Positions 1-8,830 of a stretch of 64,000 nt of DNA are shown here, one piece after another; within the stretch, counting starts at the first letter, position 1, and every line of letters begins with the position of its first letter. Origin of the DNA: Croceicoccus sediminis (lineage in GTDB: Bacteria; Pseudomonadota; Alphaproteobacteria; Sphingomonadales; Sphingomonadaceae); NCBI RefSeq assembly GCF_007570835.1, contig NZ_SUNC01000003.1:434001-498000 (forward strand), in the 5' to 3' direction. The notes under the pieces were generated by a model that worked only from the letters and a program-made list of their open reading frames with translations, had not been told where the DNA came from and searched no databases. Made by a program: the position numbers and the translations under genes.

Positions 1-1159
1 CGAACAGCCACAGTCCAAGGCAGGCCCCAGCCAGTGCGATCGGAACGACGAGCGCGGGGATCACCGTGGCCCGCCACGATTGCAGGAACAGGTACATGAC
101 GAGGAAGACGAGGATCATCGCCTCGATCAGCGTCTTGATTACTTCCTCGATCGAGGCCTGTACGAACGGCGTGGTGTCGTAGGGGATGGCCCAGCTGACA
201 CCGGGAGGAAGCGCGTTTTCCAGTTCGGCAAGGCGCGCCTTTACCCCCGCCGCCGCGTCCAGCGCGTTGGCCCCCGTGGCAAGCTGCACGGCCATGCCGG
301 CCATGGGTTTACCGTTCCATTCGGTCGAGACGGAATAGTCCTGCGCGCCCAGTTCGACTTTCGCCACATCGGCAAGCCGCACGACGGCACCGCCGGTATT
401 GGCGCGAAGGATGATGTTCTCGAACTCCTCGACCGTGCTGAACCGTCCTTGGGAGGAGATTGTCGCGGTAATCTGCTGCCCCTCGACCGTTGGCAGGTCG
501 CCGATCGCGCCGCTGGCGTTCTGCGAGTTCTGTTCGCGCACCGCGGCCAGGACCTGGGCCGGCGCCAGGTCGTACGATGCCAGCTTCTGCGGATCGAGCC
601 AGATGCGCATGGCATATTGCGAACCGAACAGCATCACGTCGCCCACGCCGTTCACCCGGCGCAATTCGTCGACGACACGCTCCGAGGCGATATTGCCAAG
701 GTTGGTCGCCGTCATGTCCGGGTTTTCGGACGTGAGTGCGACGATCATCAGGAAGCCGGTTTCGGCCTGACGCACGCTGATGCCCTGTTGACGCACCGCT
801 TCGGGCAGGCGCGCCTCAACCGTGGAGAGCCGATTCTGTACGTCGGTCTGCGCGATATCGATGTCGGTCCCCGCCTCGAACGTCAGGGTGATGCTGGCCG
901 TGCCGTTCGAAAGACTGGAAGAGGACATGTAGAGGAAGCCCTCCACCCCGTTCAGTTGCTGCTCGATCACCTGGGTAACGTTGCTTTCCAGCGTTTCGGC
1001 ATCGGCGCCGGGATAGACGACCGAGATCGTCAGTGAAGGCGGCGCGACCTGCGGATATTGTTCCACCGGCAAAGTGCGCAACGCAAGGACGCCCGCCAGC
1101 AGGATGCCGAGCGATACGACCCAGGCGAAAATGGGCCGGTCGATGAAGAAACGGGCCAT
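1..1159 (-). CDS. RND efflux pump inner-membrane subunit (AcrB/MexF-like), partial
   Basis: This is the N-terminal part (about 386 residues) of a hydrophobe/amphiphile-exporting RND transporter; the rest lies beyond the left edge. The reverse-strand frame is open to base 1 and starts MARFFIDRPIFAWVVSLG, a standard RND start with the first membrane helix near residues 8-28. It is followed by the periplasmic porter domain, including the QTDVQNRL motif typical of the family. Full members have about 1040 residues and use the proton gradient to expel drugs, dyes or solvents through a trimeric pump. The adaptor gene ends only 3 bases upstream, so the two are one operon. The outer-membrane channel is not seen and may lie further left. 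Substrate is unknown. Confidence 0.93.
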   Translation of the reverse strand, partial: MARFFIDRPIFAWVVSLGILLAGVLALRTLPVEQYPQVAPPSLTISVVYPGADAETLESNVTQVIEQQLNGVEGFLYMSSSSLSNGTASITLTFEAGTDIDIAQTDVQNRLSTVEARLPEAVRQQGISVRQAETGFLMIVALTSENPDMTATNLGNIASERVVDELRRVNGVGDVMLFGSQYAMRIWLDPQKLASYDLAPAQVLAAVREQNSQNASGAIGDLPTVEGQQITATISSQGRFSTVEEFENIILRANTGGAVVRLADVAKVELGAQDYSVSTEWNGKPMAGMAVQLATGANALDAAAGVKARLAELENALPPGVSWAIPYDTTPFVQASIEEVIKTLIEAMILVFLVMYLFLQSWRATVIPALVVPIALAGACLGLWLF

Positions 1160-1162
1160 GGC

Positions 1163-2338
1163 TTATTGCGCCCCGGCGGGTGCGGCGTCTTCGGGCTTGG
1201 TCGCCTTTGCGGCAGGCTTCTTGTTGCCGACCGGGGCTTCAACCGGCTTTACCGGCGCGCCCGGGCGGATCTTCTGGAGATTGGAGACGATGACGACATC
1301 GCCTTCCTTCAGGCCGCTTTTCACCACCCACCGCTCCCCGATCATCGTGCCGAGCTGGATCGGACGTAGCTGGGCCAGGCCATCGGCATCGATGACAAAG
1401 ACCGAACCGCCGTTCTGATTGACCTGCACCGCGCGTTGGGGAACGGCGATGCCGTTGGCGATCGAGCCGACGAGGATGCGGGCCCGCACGAATTCGCCGG
1501 GCAGCAGGACGCCGTTGCCATTGGGAAACTCCGCGCGCAGTTCGACAGTGCCTGTTTCCTCGTCGACCGAGTAGGCGAGGAAGTCGATATAGCCGGGGAC
1601 GTCGTATTCCTCCCCGTCGGAGAACGTCAGGCGCACTTCGACAAGCTCGCCTTCCTTGTAGTCGATGTCGCCTGAATCGATCCCGTTGCGCACGGCCAGA
1701 AGCTCGCTCGCCGACTGGTTGAACGTCACATAGACGCGTTCGGTCTGCTCGATCTTCGTCAGTAGCGTGCCTTCCGCCTGGCTGACCAGCGCGCCTTCGG
1801 TAACCTGCGCGCGGCCGGCGCGGCCGGAAATCGGGGCACGGACGGTGGTATAGCCAAGCTGCAGGCTTGCCGCGTCCAGCTGGGCGCGGATTTCGGCAAC
1901 GCTGGCTTCGGCCTGCCGGGCGGCGGCGACCGCGGCGTCGTATTCCTGCGCGCTGATCGCGTCTTCGTCGACCAGCGGGCGATAGCGATCGACGACGGCG
2001 CGGGCATTGGCCGCGGTCGACCGCGCACGCTGAAGACTGGCCTGCGTCTGGGCGTAACTGGCGCGCAGTTCGCGCGGATCGATGCGGAACAGCGGCTGTC
2101 CGGCGCTGACCCAGGTGCCTTCCTCGTAAAGCCTGCGCTGCACGATGCCGGTCACGCGGGCGCGCACTTCGGCTGTTCGCACAGGCTCGACACGACCGGG
2201 CAATTCGATCACGTTCGGCAGAGTGGTTTTCTCGACCGTGATCGTACGGACGGGAACCGCGGCAGGGGCAGCGGCCTCGTCGGCGGAAGAACATGCGGTG
2301 AGGAGCAAGGCGATGGCGCCGGCCAGAAGGGCTCTCAT
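1163..2338 (-). CDS. RND efflux periplasmic adaptor lipoprotein (AcrA/MexE-like)
   Basis: Membrane-fusion protein of 391 residues that links the RND pump to an outer-membrane channel. The start at 2338 gives a clean lipoprotein signal, with LLLTACSS placing the lipidated Cys at residue 16; longer in-frame starts would bury that signal. The biotinyl-lipoyl part (VRARVTGIVQRRLYEEGTWV) and the second half-motif (TVRAPISGRAGRAQVTEGAL) flank an alpha-helical hairpin of roughly residues 90-160. A beta-barrel domain follows, and the tail is rich in Lys, Pro and Ala. It is first in an operon with the pump gene and divergent from a TetR gene, the usual local-repressor arrangement. Confidence 0.93.
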   Translation of the reverse strand: MRALLAGAIALLLTACSSADEAAAPAAVPVRTITVEKTTLPNVIELPGRVEPVRTAEVRARVTGIVQRRLYEEGTWVSAGQPLFRIDPRELRASYAQTQASLQRARSTAANARAVVDRYRPLVDEDAISAQEYDAAVAAARQAEASVAEIRAQLDAASLQLGYTTVRAPISGRAGRAQVTEGALVSQAEGTLLTKIEQTERVYVTFNQSASELLAVRNGIDSGDIDYKEGELVEVRLTFSDGEEYDVPGYIDFLAYSVDEETGTVELRAEFPNGNGVLLPGEFVRARILVGSIANGIAVPQRAVQVNQNGGSVFVIDADGLAQLRPIQLGTMIGERWVVKSGLKEGDVVIVSNLQKIRPGAPVKPVEAPVGNKKPAAKATKPEDAAPAGAQ

Positions 2339-2376
2339 GACGAAAGGGCTTTCAAAGGTATTGTGCAGTTGCGAAG

Positions 2377-2394
2377 GTGTAATAGGCATTACAC
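2377..2394. promoter_or_regulatory. Inverted repeat, likely TetR-family operator
   Basis: Perfect 7-base arms GTGTAAT and ATTACAC are separated by AGGC. The site lies between the divergent efflux adaptor (start 2338) and TetR (start 2434) genes, 38 and 39 bases from the two start codons. TetR/AcrR repressors commonly bind TTACA-type palindromes in such positions, so this is the best candidate site for autoregulation and pump repression. Binding is inferred. Confidence 0.6.
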
Positions 2395-2433
2395 GTTGCA
2401 GCAGCAAGACGATTCGAAGAAGATTTCCAGCCG

Positions 2434-3054
2434 ATGAATAAGATTTCCGAAACCTGCAGGCTCGACAAACGCCGACAGGCGGTTCTCGATGCCGCCCGCG
2501 AGCTGTTTATTTCAAAGGGATACGAGCAGACGACGCTTGGCGACGTGGTCGACAAGGCGGGCGGCTCGCTGTCCACGATCTACAAGCTTTTCGGCAACAA
2601 GGACGGCCTGCTGGACGCCGTGGTCTTTGCCAAAGTCACGTCCGGAGAGGACATCGTGCGCCAGATCGCTTCGGAAGAACCCGACGCCGCGACCGCCCTG
2701 TCGCGAATCGCGCACGAACTTTACCGCTTGCACCTGGATCCCGAGGCGGTGGCGCTTGTCCGGATCGTCATCGCCCATTCGATCCGCGATGAGGATTTCG
2801 CCCGCAAGTTCTTTTCCACCACCGCACAGCGCAGCCGCAACGCGATCGAGGAGGCGTTGCGTAAATGGGAAGACGAAGGGGTACGGTTCACGGGAAACCC
2901 GTCGGAACTGGCCGACATGTTCCAGGGTCTGATGGTCGCCGATATGCAGAACCAGGCGATCACGCACGGTATGAAAGGTATCGTCGACGAGGCGGGCATC
3001 GCCTTTCGCGTCGAATTCTTCCTGCGCGGCGCGGGGCTGGTGCAGGACGAATAG
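2434..3054 (+). CDS. TetR/AcrR family transcriptional regulator
   Basis: A 206-residue one-domain-plus-sensor repressor. Residues about 14-62 form the TetR helix-turn-helix, with AARELFISKGYEQTTLGDVV followed by the recognition helix STIYKLFGNKDGLL. The C-terminal part (about 80-200) is all-helical and resembles AcrR-type ligand and dimer domains (tetracyclin repressor C-terminal-like). It is transcribed away from the RND pump operon, and the inverted repeat at 2377-2394 lies in the shared promoter region. It is therefore probably the repressor of the pump, released by a pump substrate; the ligand cannot be told from sequence. Confidence 0.92.
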   Translation: MNKISETCRLDKRRQAVLDAARELFISKGYEQTTLGDVVDKAGGSLSTIYKLFGNKDGLLDAVVFAKVTSGEDIVRQIASEEPDAATALSRIAHELYRLHLDPEAVALVRIVIAHSIRDEDFARKFFSTTAQRSRNAIEEALRKWEDEGVRFTGNPSELADMFQGLMVADMQNQAITHGMKGIVDEAGIAFRVEFFLRGAGLVQDE

Positions 3055-3077
3055 GCCGGCTGATCGTTCGGAAAGAT

Positions 3078-3151
3078 TGGAGCGGGTAAGGGGAATCGAA
3101 CCCCTCTAGCTAGCTTGGAAGGCTAGAGCATTACCACTATGCTATACCCGC
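3078..3151 (-). tRNA. tRNA-Gly (anticodon TCC)
   Basis: On the reverse strand the acceptor arms GCGGGTA and TACCCGC pair fully. The D arm (GCAT/ATGC), the anticodon stem CTAGC/GCTAG with loop CTTCCAA, and the T arm AGGGG-TTCGATT-CCCCT are all present. The discriminator base is T, as in other glycine tRNAs, and CCA is encoded at 3080-3078. No integrase or direct repeat lies next to it. Confidence 0.97.
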
Positions 3152-3308
3152 TCATCGCGTGCGGCGTTGCGCTTGCCATTGCTGGGGCCATTTCGTCAAC
3201 GCCTTCTTGCATCGCCCCCTTCTCTTTACGCCAGTTTTCTCTCCCCTGCCTGCCGCGCTAGCACGCTGAAGGGCCCGCAGGTGCGGGTGCGAAAGTGGGA
3301 GAGAAGTG

Positions 3309-3659
3309 ATGCAGGTAATCGTCGCGGGCTGGATCCGGATGGAAGGCGACGCCGCACCCACGGTGTTGAGCGCGACTGCGCTTATCGATGCCGCCCTCAC
3401 CGAGAAGGGCTGCCTTGCCTACGACTGGGCGATCTATCCCGACAGGCCGGACACGATCCTCGTCTTCGAACGATGGGAAACGGTCGAGGACCTTGTCGCG
3501 CACCTCAACGATGAACCCTATCGCGCGATGGGCGGGCACCTGGAGGATGCGGGTATCGCGGGGGCCGAAGTGCTTTGCCATGCGGTTACCGGAAGCCAGA
3601 ACATCTATGGCAACGACGGGATTATCGCGGAAGAGATCTTCGGAATTCGCACGCGCTGA
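3309..3659 (+). CDS. Putative quinol monooxygenase (antibiotic biosynthesis monooxygenase fold)
   Basis: A 116-residue protein with the dimeric alpha+beta barrel pattern of YgiN-like quinol monooxygenases: an N-terminal strand MQVIVAGWIRME, the helix around ATALIDAALTEKGCLAYDW, then LVFERWETVEDLVAHLNDEPYRAMGGHL (positions about 15-80), typical of the ABM family. These small cofactor-free proteins oxidise quinols or polyketide-like phenols, but many have no known substrate. The start at ATG 3309 is preferred over GTG 3306 because GGGAGAG lies 7-8 bases upstream. The protein runs past the single domain with a short tail of unclear role. It is convergent with cytochrome c1, and both share the terminator at 3697-3731. 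Confidence 0.75.
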   Translation: MQVIVAGWIRMEGDAAPTVLSATALIDAALTEKGCLAYDWAIYPDRPDTILVFERWETVEDLVAHLNDEPYRAMGGHLEDAGIAGAEVLCHAVTGSQNIYGNDGIIAEEIFGIRTR

Positions 3660-3696
3660 ACGAGACGGCGCCGCGCCAGGCAGGAACAGCGCAAAG

Positions 3697-3731
3697 AAAA
3701 AGGGCCGCCGGTTCGATCCGGCGGCCCTTTT
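3697..3731. terminator. Bidirectional rho-independent terminator
   Basis: Arms GGGCCGCCGG (3702-3711) and CCGGCGGCCC (3718-3727) form a 10-base-pair GC stem with loop TTCGAT. AAAAA precedes and TTTT follows, so it can stop transcription from both converging genes, the monooxygenase-like gene and the bc1 operon. Confidence 0.9.
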
Positions 3732-3756
3732 CGTGTTCGCTTTCGCGTCAGGAAGC

Positions 3757-4590
3757 TCAGTGCTCCTTGTTCCGCCAGACATTGCGATAGGCAAGGTAGG
3801 CCAGAACCGTCAGGAAGACGAGGAACAGCACCACCGGCCAGCCCGTCGCGTTACGCTTGGTCAGCGTCGGCTCTGCCGTCCACACCAGGAACGCGGCCAC
3901 GTCGTGCCCCAGCGCATCGAGATCGTTCGGCGATCCGTCGTCGAAGTCCACCTGCCCGTCGGACAGCGGCGGTGCCATGGCGAGGTTCAGGTTTGCGAAG
4001 TACGGGTTGTAGTGCAGGCCGTCCGGGGTCTTCGCCTCGGGGAATTCCTCGAGCAGGGCCGCGGGCTGTTCCTGATAGCCGGTCAGCAGCGAATAGACAT
4101 AGGCGGCACCGTCGTGACGAGCCTTCGCCATCAGCGAAAGATCCGGCGGGATCGCGTTGTTGTTCGCGGCGCGTGCGGCGACGTCGTTGGGGTACGGCTT
4201 GGGGAAGTAATCGGTCGGCAGGCCCGGACGCATCGTGTCCTCGCCCGTCACCGGATCGATTCCCGGAACCATCCAGGTCGCGGCCTCGGCCTTAACCTGC
4301 GCTTCGGTGTAGCCCAGCTGTTCCAGATCGCGGAAAGCGACGTGGCGCAGCGAATGGCAGGCCGAGCAGACTTCCTTGTAGACCTTGTAGCCACGCTGGA
4401 CCTGCTGAAGGTCGAAGTGGCCGAAGGGACCGTCGCTGGCAAGGTGCAGCGCCTTGGGATGTTTGTGGAAGACGTGCTCTGCCGTCTCCACCTTGGGCTC
4501 GCTCGCCCAGGTGAAGAAACCGACCGCGAGAGTCACGAGGAGCCAGCCGCTGAAGAAGATGCCGACGAGGATACCGATAAGACGGACCAT
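3757..4590 (-). CDS. petC: Cytochrome c1 of the bc1 complex
   Basis: This 277-residue membrane-anchored c-type cytochrome takes electrons from the Rieske protein and passes them to soluble or membrane cytochrome c. The haem-binding motif CSACH is at residues 75-79, with the likely distal ligand Met205 in the LNLAMAPPL segment. There is an N-terminal signal/anchor (about 4-26) and a C-terminal transmembrane helix (about 250-268) ending RNVWRNKEH. It is the last gene of the petABC operon, 25 bases after cytochrome b, and is followed by a strong terminator. Length and motif order are normal for alphaproteobacteria. Confidence 0.97.
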   Translation of the reverse strand: MVRLIGILVGIFFSGWLLVTLAVGFFTWASEPKVETAEHVFHKHPKALHLASDGPFGHFDLQQVQRGYKVYKEVCSACHSLRHVAFRDLEQLGYTEAQVKAEAATWMVPGIDPVTGEDTMRPGLPTDYFPKPYPNDVAARAANNNAIPPDLSLMAKARHDGAAYVYSLLTGYQEQPAALLEEFPEAKTPDGLHYNPYFANLNLAMAPPLSDGQVDFDDGSPNDLDALGHDVAAFLVWTAEPTLTKRNATGWPVVLFLVFLTVLAYLAYRNVWRNKEH

Positions 4591-4615
4591 TTGTCTGTTT
4601 CCCTATTCCGGCCGG

Positions 4616-5890
4616 TTATTCGGCTGCTGCTGCGCCGTTCTTGGCGAGCACAGCTTCAGTGATTGAGTTCGGCAGAGGCTTCGTCTTCTCGATCATCGAC
4701 ACGATGGGCAGGATGATCAGGAAGTGCGCAAAGTAGTACGCGGAAGCCAGCTGGCTGAACATGACGTAGGGTTCTTCGGCCGGGGCACCGCCCAGGTAGA
4801 ACAGCGCGGCCATGGCGGGCACGAAACCGAACCACCAGAACTTGCGCATCAGCGGGCGATACCGCGACGAACGGACCGGCGAGTTGTCGAGCCAGGGCAG
4901 GAAGAACCAGACCAGGATGGCTGCGAACATCGCAAGCACGCCGAGCAGCTTTGCGGGCACGAAGAAGAAGTCGAACGTGAAGGCGCGCAGGATCGCGTAG
5001 AACGGCCAGAAGTACCATTCGGGAACGATGTGCGCCGGGGTCGAGAGCGGGTTGGCCGGGATGTAATTATCCGGGTGACCCAGCGCGTTCGGCATGAAGA
5101 ACACGAACGCGGTGTAGATCACGAGGAACGCGGCAAGCCCGAAACCGTCCTTCGCGGTGTAGTAGGGGTGGAACGGAACCGTGTCCGATTCCTGCTTCAC
5201 TTCGACGCCCGTGGGGTTCGACGAACCCGGGATGTGCAGCGCCCAGATGTGGAGGATGACCACGCCCAGGATCACGAAGGGCAGCAGGAAGTGCAGCGAG
5301 AAGAAGCGATTCAGCGCGGCGTTGTCGGGGGCGAAACCGCCGAGCAGCCAGATCTGAAGCGGTTCGCCGACCAGCGGGATCGCGCCGAACAGGCCGGTGA
5401 TGACCTTGGCGCCCCAGAAGGACATCTGGCCCCACGGCAGCACGTAGCCCATGAAGGCGGTGGCCATCATCAGCAGGAAGATCACCACGCCCAGCAGCCA
5501 GATCATTTCACGCGGCGCCTTGTACGAGGAGAACAGGAAGCCGCGGAAGATGTGGATGTAGACCACGACGAAGAACGCGGACGCGCCGTTCGCGTGGGCA
5601 TAGCGCATCATCCAGCCCCAGTTGACGTCGCGCATGATGTGCTCGGTCGAATCGAATGCGACCAGCGCGTTGGGCGCATAGTGCATGGCAAGGATGATGC
5701 CGGTGACGATCTGGATCATCAGGCAGAAGCCGGCGAGAACGCCGAAGTTCCACCAGTAATTCAGGTTACGCGGGACCGGGTATCCGGCACCGACGGCGTT
5801 GTAGACGAAACGGGGAAGCGGCAGCTTCTCGTCCATCCACCGCATGAACGGGTTCGTCGGCTGGTATTGGTTCGCCCAGGGGAAGCTCAT
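4616..5890 (-). CDS. petB: Cytochrome b of the bc1 complex
   Basis: This 424-residue subunit carries the two b haems and both quinone sites. Eight or so transmembrane helices are evident. The haem ligand pairs are His99/His113 and His200/His214, each with the family's 14-residue spacing, and the quinol-oxidation motif PEWY is at 290-293. The protein starts [18 protein letters not shown]. It lies 12 bases after the Rieske gene and 25 before cytochrome c1, as part of one operon. The C-terminal helices are complete and no residue expected for function is missing. Confidence 0.98.
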   Translation of the reverse strand: MSFPWANQYQPTNPFMRWMDEKLPLPRFVYNAVGAGYPVPRNLNYWWNFGVLAGFCLMIQIVTGIILAMHYAPNALVAFDSTEHIMRDVNWGWMMRYAHANGASAFFVVVYIHIFRGFLFSSYKAPREMIWLLGVVIFLLMMATAFMGYVLPWGQMSFWGAKVITGLFGAIPLVGEPLQIWLLGGFAPDNAALNRFFSLHFLLPFVILGVVILHIWALHIPGSSNPTGVEVKQESDTVPFHPYYTAKDGFGLAAFLVIYTAFVFFMPNALGHPDNYIPANPLSTPAHIVPEWYFWPFYAILRAFTFDFFFVPAKLLGVLAMFAAILVWFFLPWLDNSPVRSSRYRPLMRKFWWFGFVPAMAALFYLGGAPAEEPYVMFSQLASAYYFAHFLIILPIVSMIEKTKPLPNSITEAVLAKNGAAAAE

Positions 5891-5902
5891 CGTCTCTTAT
5901 CC

Positions 5903-6472
5903 TCAGCCGACTGTGACGGTGGTATCGGAGGTGTACTCGTATTCCGGAACCTGCAGGTTCAACGGAGCGGGACCCTTCCGGATGCGTGCAGCGGTATCGT
6001 AGTGCGAGCCGTGGCACGGGCAGAAATAGCCGCCGAATTCGCCCTTCACTTCGCCTTCGCCCGCGCCCAGCGGAACGCAGCCGAGGTGGGTGCAAACGCC
6101 CATGGTGATGAGCATGTCTTCATGCCCTTCCTTGGTCATTTCGGCCAGTGTTGCCGGATCGCGCAGCGTGGAGATATCCACGGCGTTCGCCTCTGCCATT
6201 TCCTTTTCCGTCAGGCGGCGCACGAAAAGCGGCTGCTTGCGGAAGACGGCCTTCACGGCCTGGCCGGGCTGGATCGCGGAGATGTCCACATCGGTCGAGC
6301 TTTCGGCGAGCACGTCCTTGGACGGCGCCATCTGGCTGATGAGGGGATAGAGCGTCGCGAGCGCGCCCACGCCTCCGAAGCTTACCGCAGCGATTTCGAT
6401 GAAATCGCGGCGACGAACGCCACCTTCATCGCCATCCGCAACCGCGGTGTTGTCGATCGTAGCCTCTGCCAT
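5903..6472 (-). CDS. petA: Ubiquinol-cytochrome c reductase Rieske iron-sulfur subunit
   Basis: A 189-residue protein that carries the 2Fe-2S cluster which accepts an electron from quinol. The cluster motifs are CTHLGC (Cys127, His129, Cys132) and CPCHGSH (Cys151, Cys153, His154). The N-terminus holds a twin-arginine sequence (RRRDF, residues 20-24) followed by a hydrophobic anchor, as expected for Tat-exported Rieske proteins. It is the first gene of the bc1 operon. The region before it contains the promoter at 6617-6645, giving an untranslated leader of about 140 bases. Confidence 0.97.
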   Translation of the reverse strand: MAEATIDNTAVADGDEGGVRRRDFIEIAAVSFGGVGALATLYPLISQMAPSKDVLAESSTDVDISAIQPGQAVKAVFRKQPLFVRRLTEKEMAEANAVDISTLRDPATLAEMTKEGHEDMLITMGVCTHLGCVPLGAGEGEVKGEFGGYFCPCHGSHYDTAARIRKGPAPLNLQVPEYEYTSDTTVTVG

Positions 6473-6616
6473 GCGTGGCCATCCCTGATCTGGCCGCCCG
6501 GCGAATACCGGGCAGGAAGGTTTTCAGACTTTCCGGAAAGCTGCCCGCCTCCGGACCCGAACGGAATCGTGACAGCACGAGGCAATTCGCCCCGCGCAGG
6601 ACCCGTCTTGGCGCGC

Positions 6617-6645
6617 CTCATAGACACGGTACGCGAAATTTCCAA
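6617..6645 (-). promoter_or_regulatory. Probable sigma-70 type promoter of petABC
   Basis: Reading the reverse strand, TTGGAA (6645-6640) and TATGAG (6622-6617) are separated by exactly 17 bases. Each hexamer matches the consensus at four of six positions. It is the only well-spaced pair seen in the 181 bases before the Rieske gene. Start-site mapping would test it. Confidence 0.5.
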
Positions 6646-6653
6646 CAGGCATT

Positions 6654-7733
6654 TTACGCTGTTTCCGCATCTGCGAAGCCTGCACCTTCGGGCCATGCGG
6701 CGCTGCGAAGGGCGATAACCTTGAACAGATCGCCCATGGCATCGGGGTCCACCAGCCGTTTGAGCGCCGCCAGAACGTCGCCTGCCGCCGCCGGATTCGC
6801 GCGTGCCAGCGCACTTGCGCGCTGTCCGATGCCCAGCGCCATCAGGAACGGCCCCTGCCCCGCCATGCCGTCCACGACTAGCCCGCCGGCACGCGCCGCC
6901 TCGGCCAGGGCGGCGAAATCGACGTGGGCGGTAAGGTCCGCGGTTCCCGGCTTTTCGAAGGGATCGGCCCGTTCGTGGCGGGCCACGGCCTGGAACGTCG
7001 AGCCGGTGCGTGGGCCAAGGTGGCCGTAATCGATGGCGAGAATCGCCCCGCCCTGCCTTGCGACACGTTCGGCGAGGTCCCGCATGATCGCCGTTGCGGC
7101 GGGGCAGGTCTCGATCAAAGTGCCCTCGGCGCTGTCACGCAGGTCCGGCGGAACCGCGGCGTCCATCGGCTTGTCACCAGGCGCGGGCACGAATCGGTCG
7201 CCCGCCAGCGCCACCGTCATCTCGCGCCATCCTTCGGCCGTTCGCACCAGTTGCCGGATCGGCAGGGCATCGAAGAATTCGTTGGCGACGATCAGCAGCG
7301 GCCGGTCTTCGGGCAGGGTCGAAACGTCGTCGTGGAACGTCGCGCCCGCCAGCAGGTCGCCCTGCGCGCCGCGCAAGGCAGGCGATCCTTCGACAAGATG
7401 CACGCGCGGCACCCCGCCCGTCATGCCCAGCACGCGCAGCGCATCGCGCGCCAGCGTGCCGCGCCCCGGCCCCAGTTCGACATAGGTCGCAGCCGCCGCG
7501 TCGGGCAGGCCCGCGGCCACGCCCCTTGCACGGAAATCGGCCAGCCAGCCGCCGATCATCTCTCCGAACATCTGGCTGATTTCGGGCGCGGTGATGAAAT
7601 CGCCCGCCGCGCCCAGCGGGTCGCGCGCGCTGTAATAGTGGGCGTTCGCCTCTGCCATGTACTGGGCAAGCGGGATCGGCCCGAAATTGCGAATCAGGTC
7701 GGCGAAATGGTCCGAAAGGTCGCGCCTGGCCAT
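6654..7733 (-). CDS. MidA/NDUFAF7-family SAM-dependent methyltransferase
   Basis: A 359-residue class I methyltransferase of the former DUF185 family. The SAM-binding motif is ELGPGRGTL (residues about 86-94), preceded by the family-specific segment GDFITAPEISQMFGEMI (44-60). The sequence VANEFFDALPIRQ, near 170, is characteristic of MidA/NDUFAF7. The eukaryotic NDUFAF7 methylates an arginine of the complex I subunit NDUFS2 during assembly; a similar role here is inferred. It starts 10 bases after the end of lgt, so the two form an operon. The adjacency to bc1 genes is suggestive but probably fortuitous. Confidence 0.88.
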   Translation of the reverse strand: MARRDLSDHFADLIRNFGPIPLAQYMAEANAHYYSARDPLGAAGDFITAPEISQMFGEMIGGWLADFRARGVAAGLPDAAAATYVELGPGRGTLARDALRVLGMTGGVPRVHLVEGSPALRGAQGDLLAGATFHDDVSTLPEDRPLLIVANEFFDALPIRQLVRTAEGWREMTVALAGDRFVPAPGDKPMDAAVPPDLRDSAEGTLIETCPAATAIMRDLAERVARQGGAILAIDYGHLGPRTGSTFQAVARHERADPFEKPGTADLTAHVDFAALAEAARAGGLVVDGMAGQGPFLMALGIGQRASALARANPAAAGDVLAALKRLVDPDAMGDLFKVIALRSAAWPEGAGFADAETA

Positions 7734-7743
7734 GACCCGCCCC

Positions 7744-8619
7744 TCAGGCCGGATCGGCGGCCCGATCGGCAGCCGGAGCCTTGGCCTGCCCGATGGCGGG
7801 GCGCATCAGCGACCAGATGACGATACCCACGCCCACCGCGATCATCGGCAGGGTCAGCCACTGGCCCATCGACAGGCCGGTGCTGGCCGCGAATTCGGCA
7901 AGCTGGGCATCGGGTTCGCGGAAGAATTCGACCGTGAAACGGGCCAGCGCGATCCCTGCGGTGAAGACGCCGACAAGGAAACCGGGGCGATAGCGCGCCC
8001 GCGTGAACCAGAAGAGCGAGAGCATGATGACGATCATGGCGAGCCCTTCCAGCCCGGCTTCGTAGAGCTGGCTGGGATGGCGCGGCAGCGGTCCGGCGCG
8101 GGGGAAGACCATGCCCCAGGCAACGTCGGTGGGGCGGCCCCACAGTTCACCGTTGATGAAGTTGGCAAGCCGCCCGAACAGCATCCCGAAGGCGACGTTG
8201 ACCGAGATGTAGTCGCACATGCGGATGAAATTGAGCTTGTTGCGCCACGCGACCCACGCGATCGCCAGAAGCACGCCCATGACCCCGCCGTGGAAGCTCA
8301 TCCCCCCGTTCCACAGCTGCACCAGCTGGTCCGGATGGGCCCAGAGCGAGGGTTCGTAGAACGTGGCATAGCCGAGCCGCCCGCCAAGGATGATGCCCAG
8401 CGTACACCAGAAGAACAGGTCTTCGGCATGACGCTGCGCCATCGGCGCACCGGGCTGTTTCAGCATCCGGGTCAGGTGCCAGTAGCCCATGACGATACCG
8501 GCCAGATAGGCCAGCGAATAAAAGCGCAGCGTGAAGAAGCCGAGGTCGATTCCCGGCCTCAGCCCAAGATCGGCCCAGTGGATCGGGGCGTTTGCCGTCT
8601 GAGCGGCGGCAGCAAGCAT
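7744..8619 (-). CDS. lgt: Prolipoprotein diacylglyceryl transferase
   Basis: This 291-residue inner-membrane enzyme transfers diacylglycerol from phosphatidylglycerol to the lipobox Cys of prolipoproteins. The Lgt signature GRLANFINGELWGRP is present, as is HPSQLYEAGLEG, which contains the conserved His-Pro-Ser-Gln motif. Seven membrane helices are evident. The chosen start at 8619 begins MLAAAAQTANAPIHWADLGL, the normal family N-terminus; earlier in-frame starts would run into the divergent glnD gene and lack homology. It serves the several lipoproteins in this window. The MidA-like gene follows after 10 bases. Confidence 0.96.
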   Translation of the reverse strand: MLAAAAQTANAPIHWADLGLRPGIDLGFFTLRFYSLAYLAGIVMGYWHLTRMLKQPGAPMAQRHAEDLFFWCTLGIILGGRLGYATFYEPSLWAHPDQLVQLWNGGMSFHGGVMGVLLAIAWVAWRNKLNFIRMCDYISVNVAFGMLFGRLANFINGELWGRPTDVAWGMVFPRAGPLPRHPSQLYEAGLEGLAMIVIMLSLFWFTRARYRPGFLVGVFTAGIALARFTVEFFREPDAQLAEFAASTGLSMGQWLTLPMIAVGVGIVIWSLMRPAIGQAKAPAADRAADPA

Positions 8620-8774
8620 TTCCAGCAATTGACTACAACTTTCCGTCTTGGCCGGCAGGAACCCCGGCGTATTGCGCGCGCTTTTGGCACAGGGAGCATT
8701 GCGATGGTAGGGGGCTGAACAAAGGTCATCGCGTAACGTCGGCTGCCGGTTCCCTTGCGCCGTGACGCTGCCCA

Positions 8775-8780
8775 TATAAG
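8775..8780 (+). promoter_or_regulatory. Likely -10 element for glnD
   Basis: TATAAG matches the sigma-70 -10 consensus at five of six positions and lies 51 bases before the glnD start. CCCTTG at the right distance is a poor -35, so the promoter may depend on an activator or an alternative upstream element. No other good hexamer is present in the short lgt-glnD gap. Confidence 0.4.
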
Positions 8781-8830
8781 ACCCAAGGAACAGACGCGCG
8801 GGTTGGCCGCGCGTGAAGGAAGGAACAGAC

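Noticed and set aside
3078-3151. tRNA-Gly as an island attachment site
   Set aside because: No integrase, no repeated tRNA 3' end, and ordinary housekeeping genes on both sides; the same holds for tRNA-Val at 49288-49362.
4724-6718. A forward frame of 664 codons opposite petB and petA
   Set aside because: Charged low-complexity translation opposite highly conserved genes; no ribosome site.
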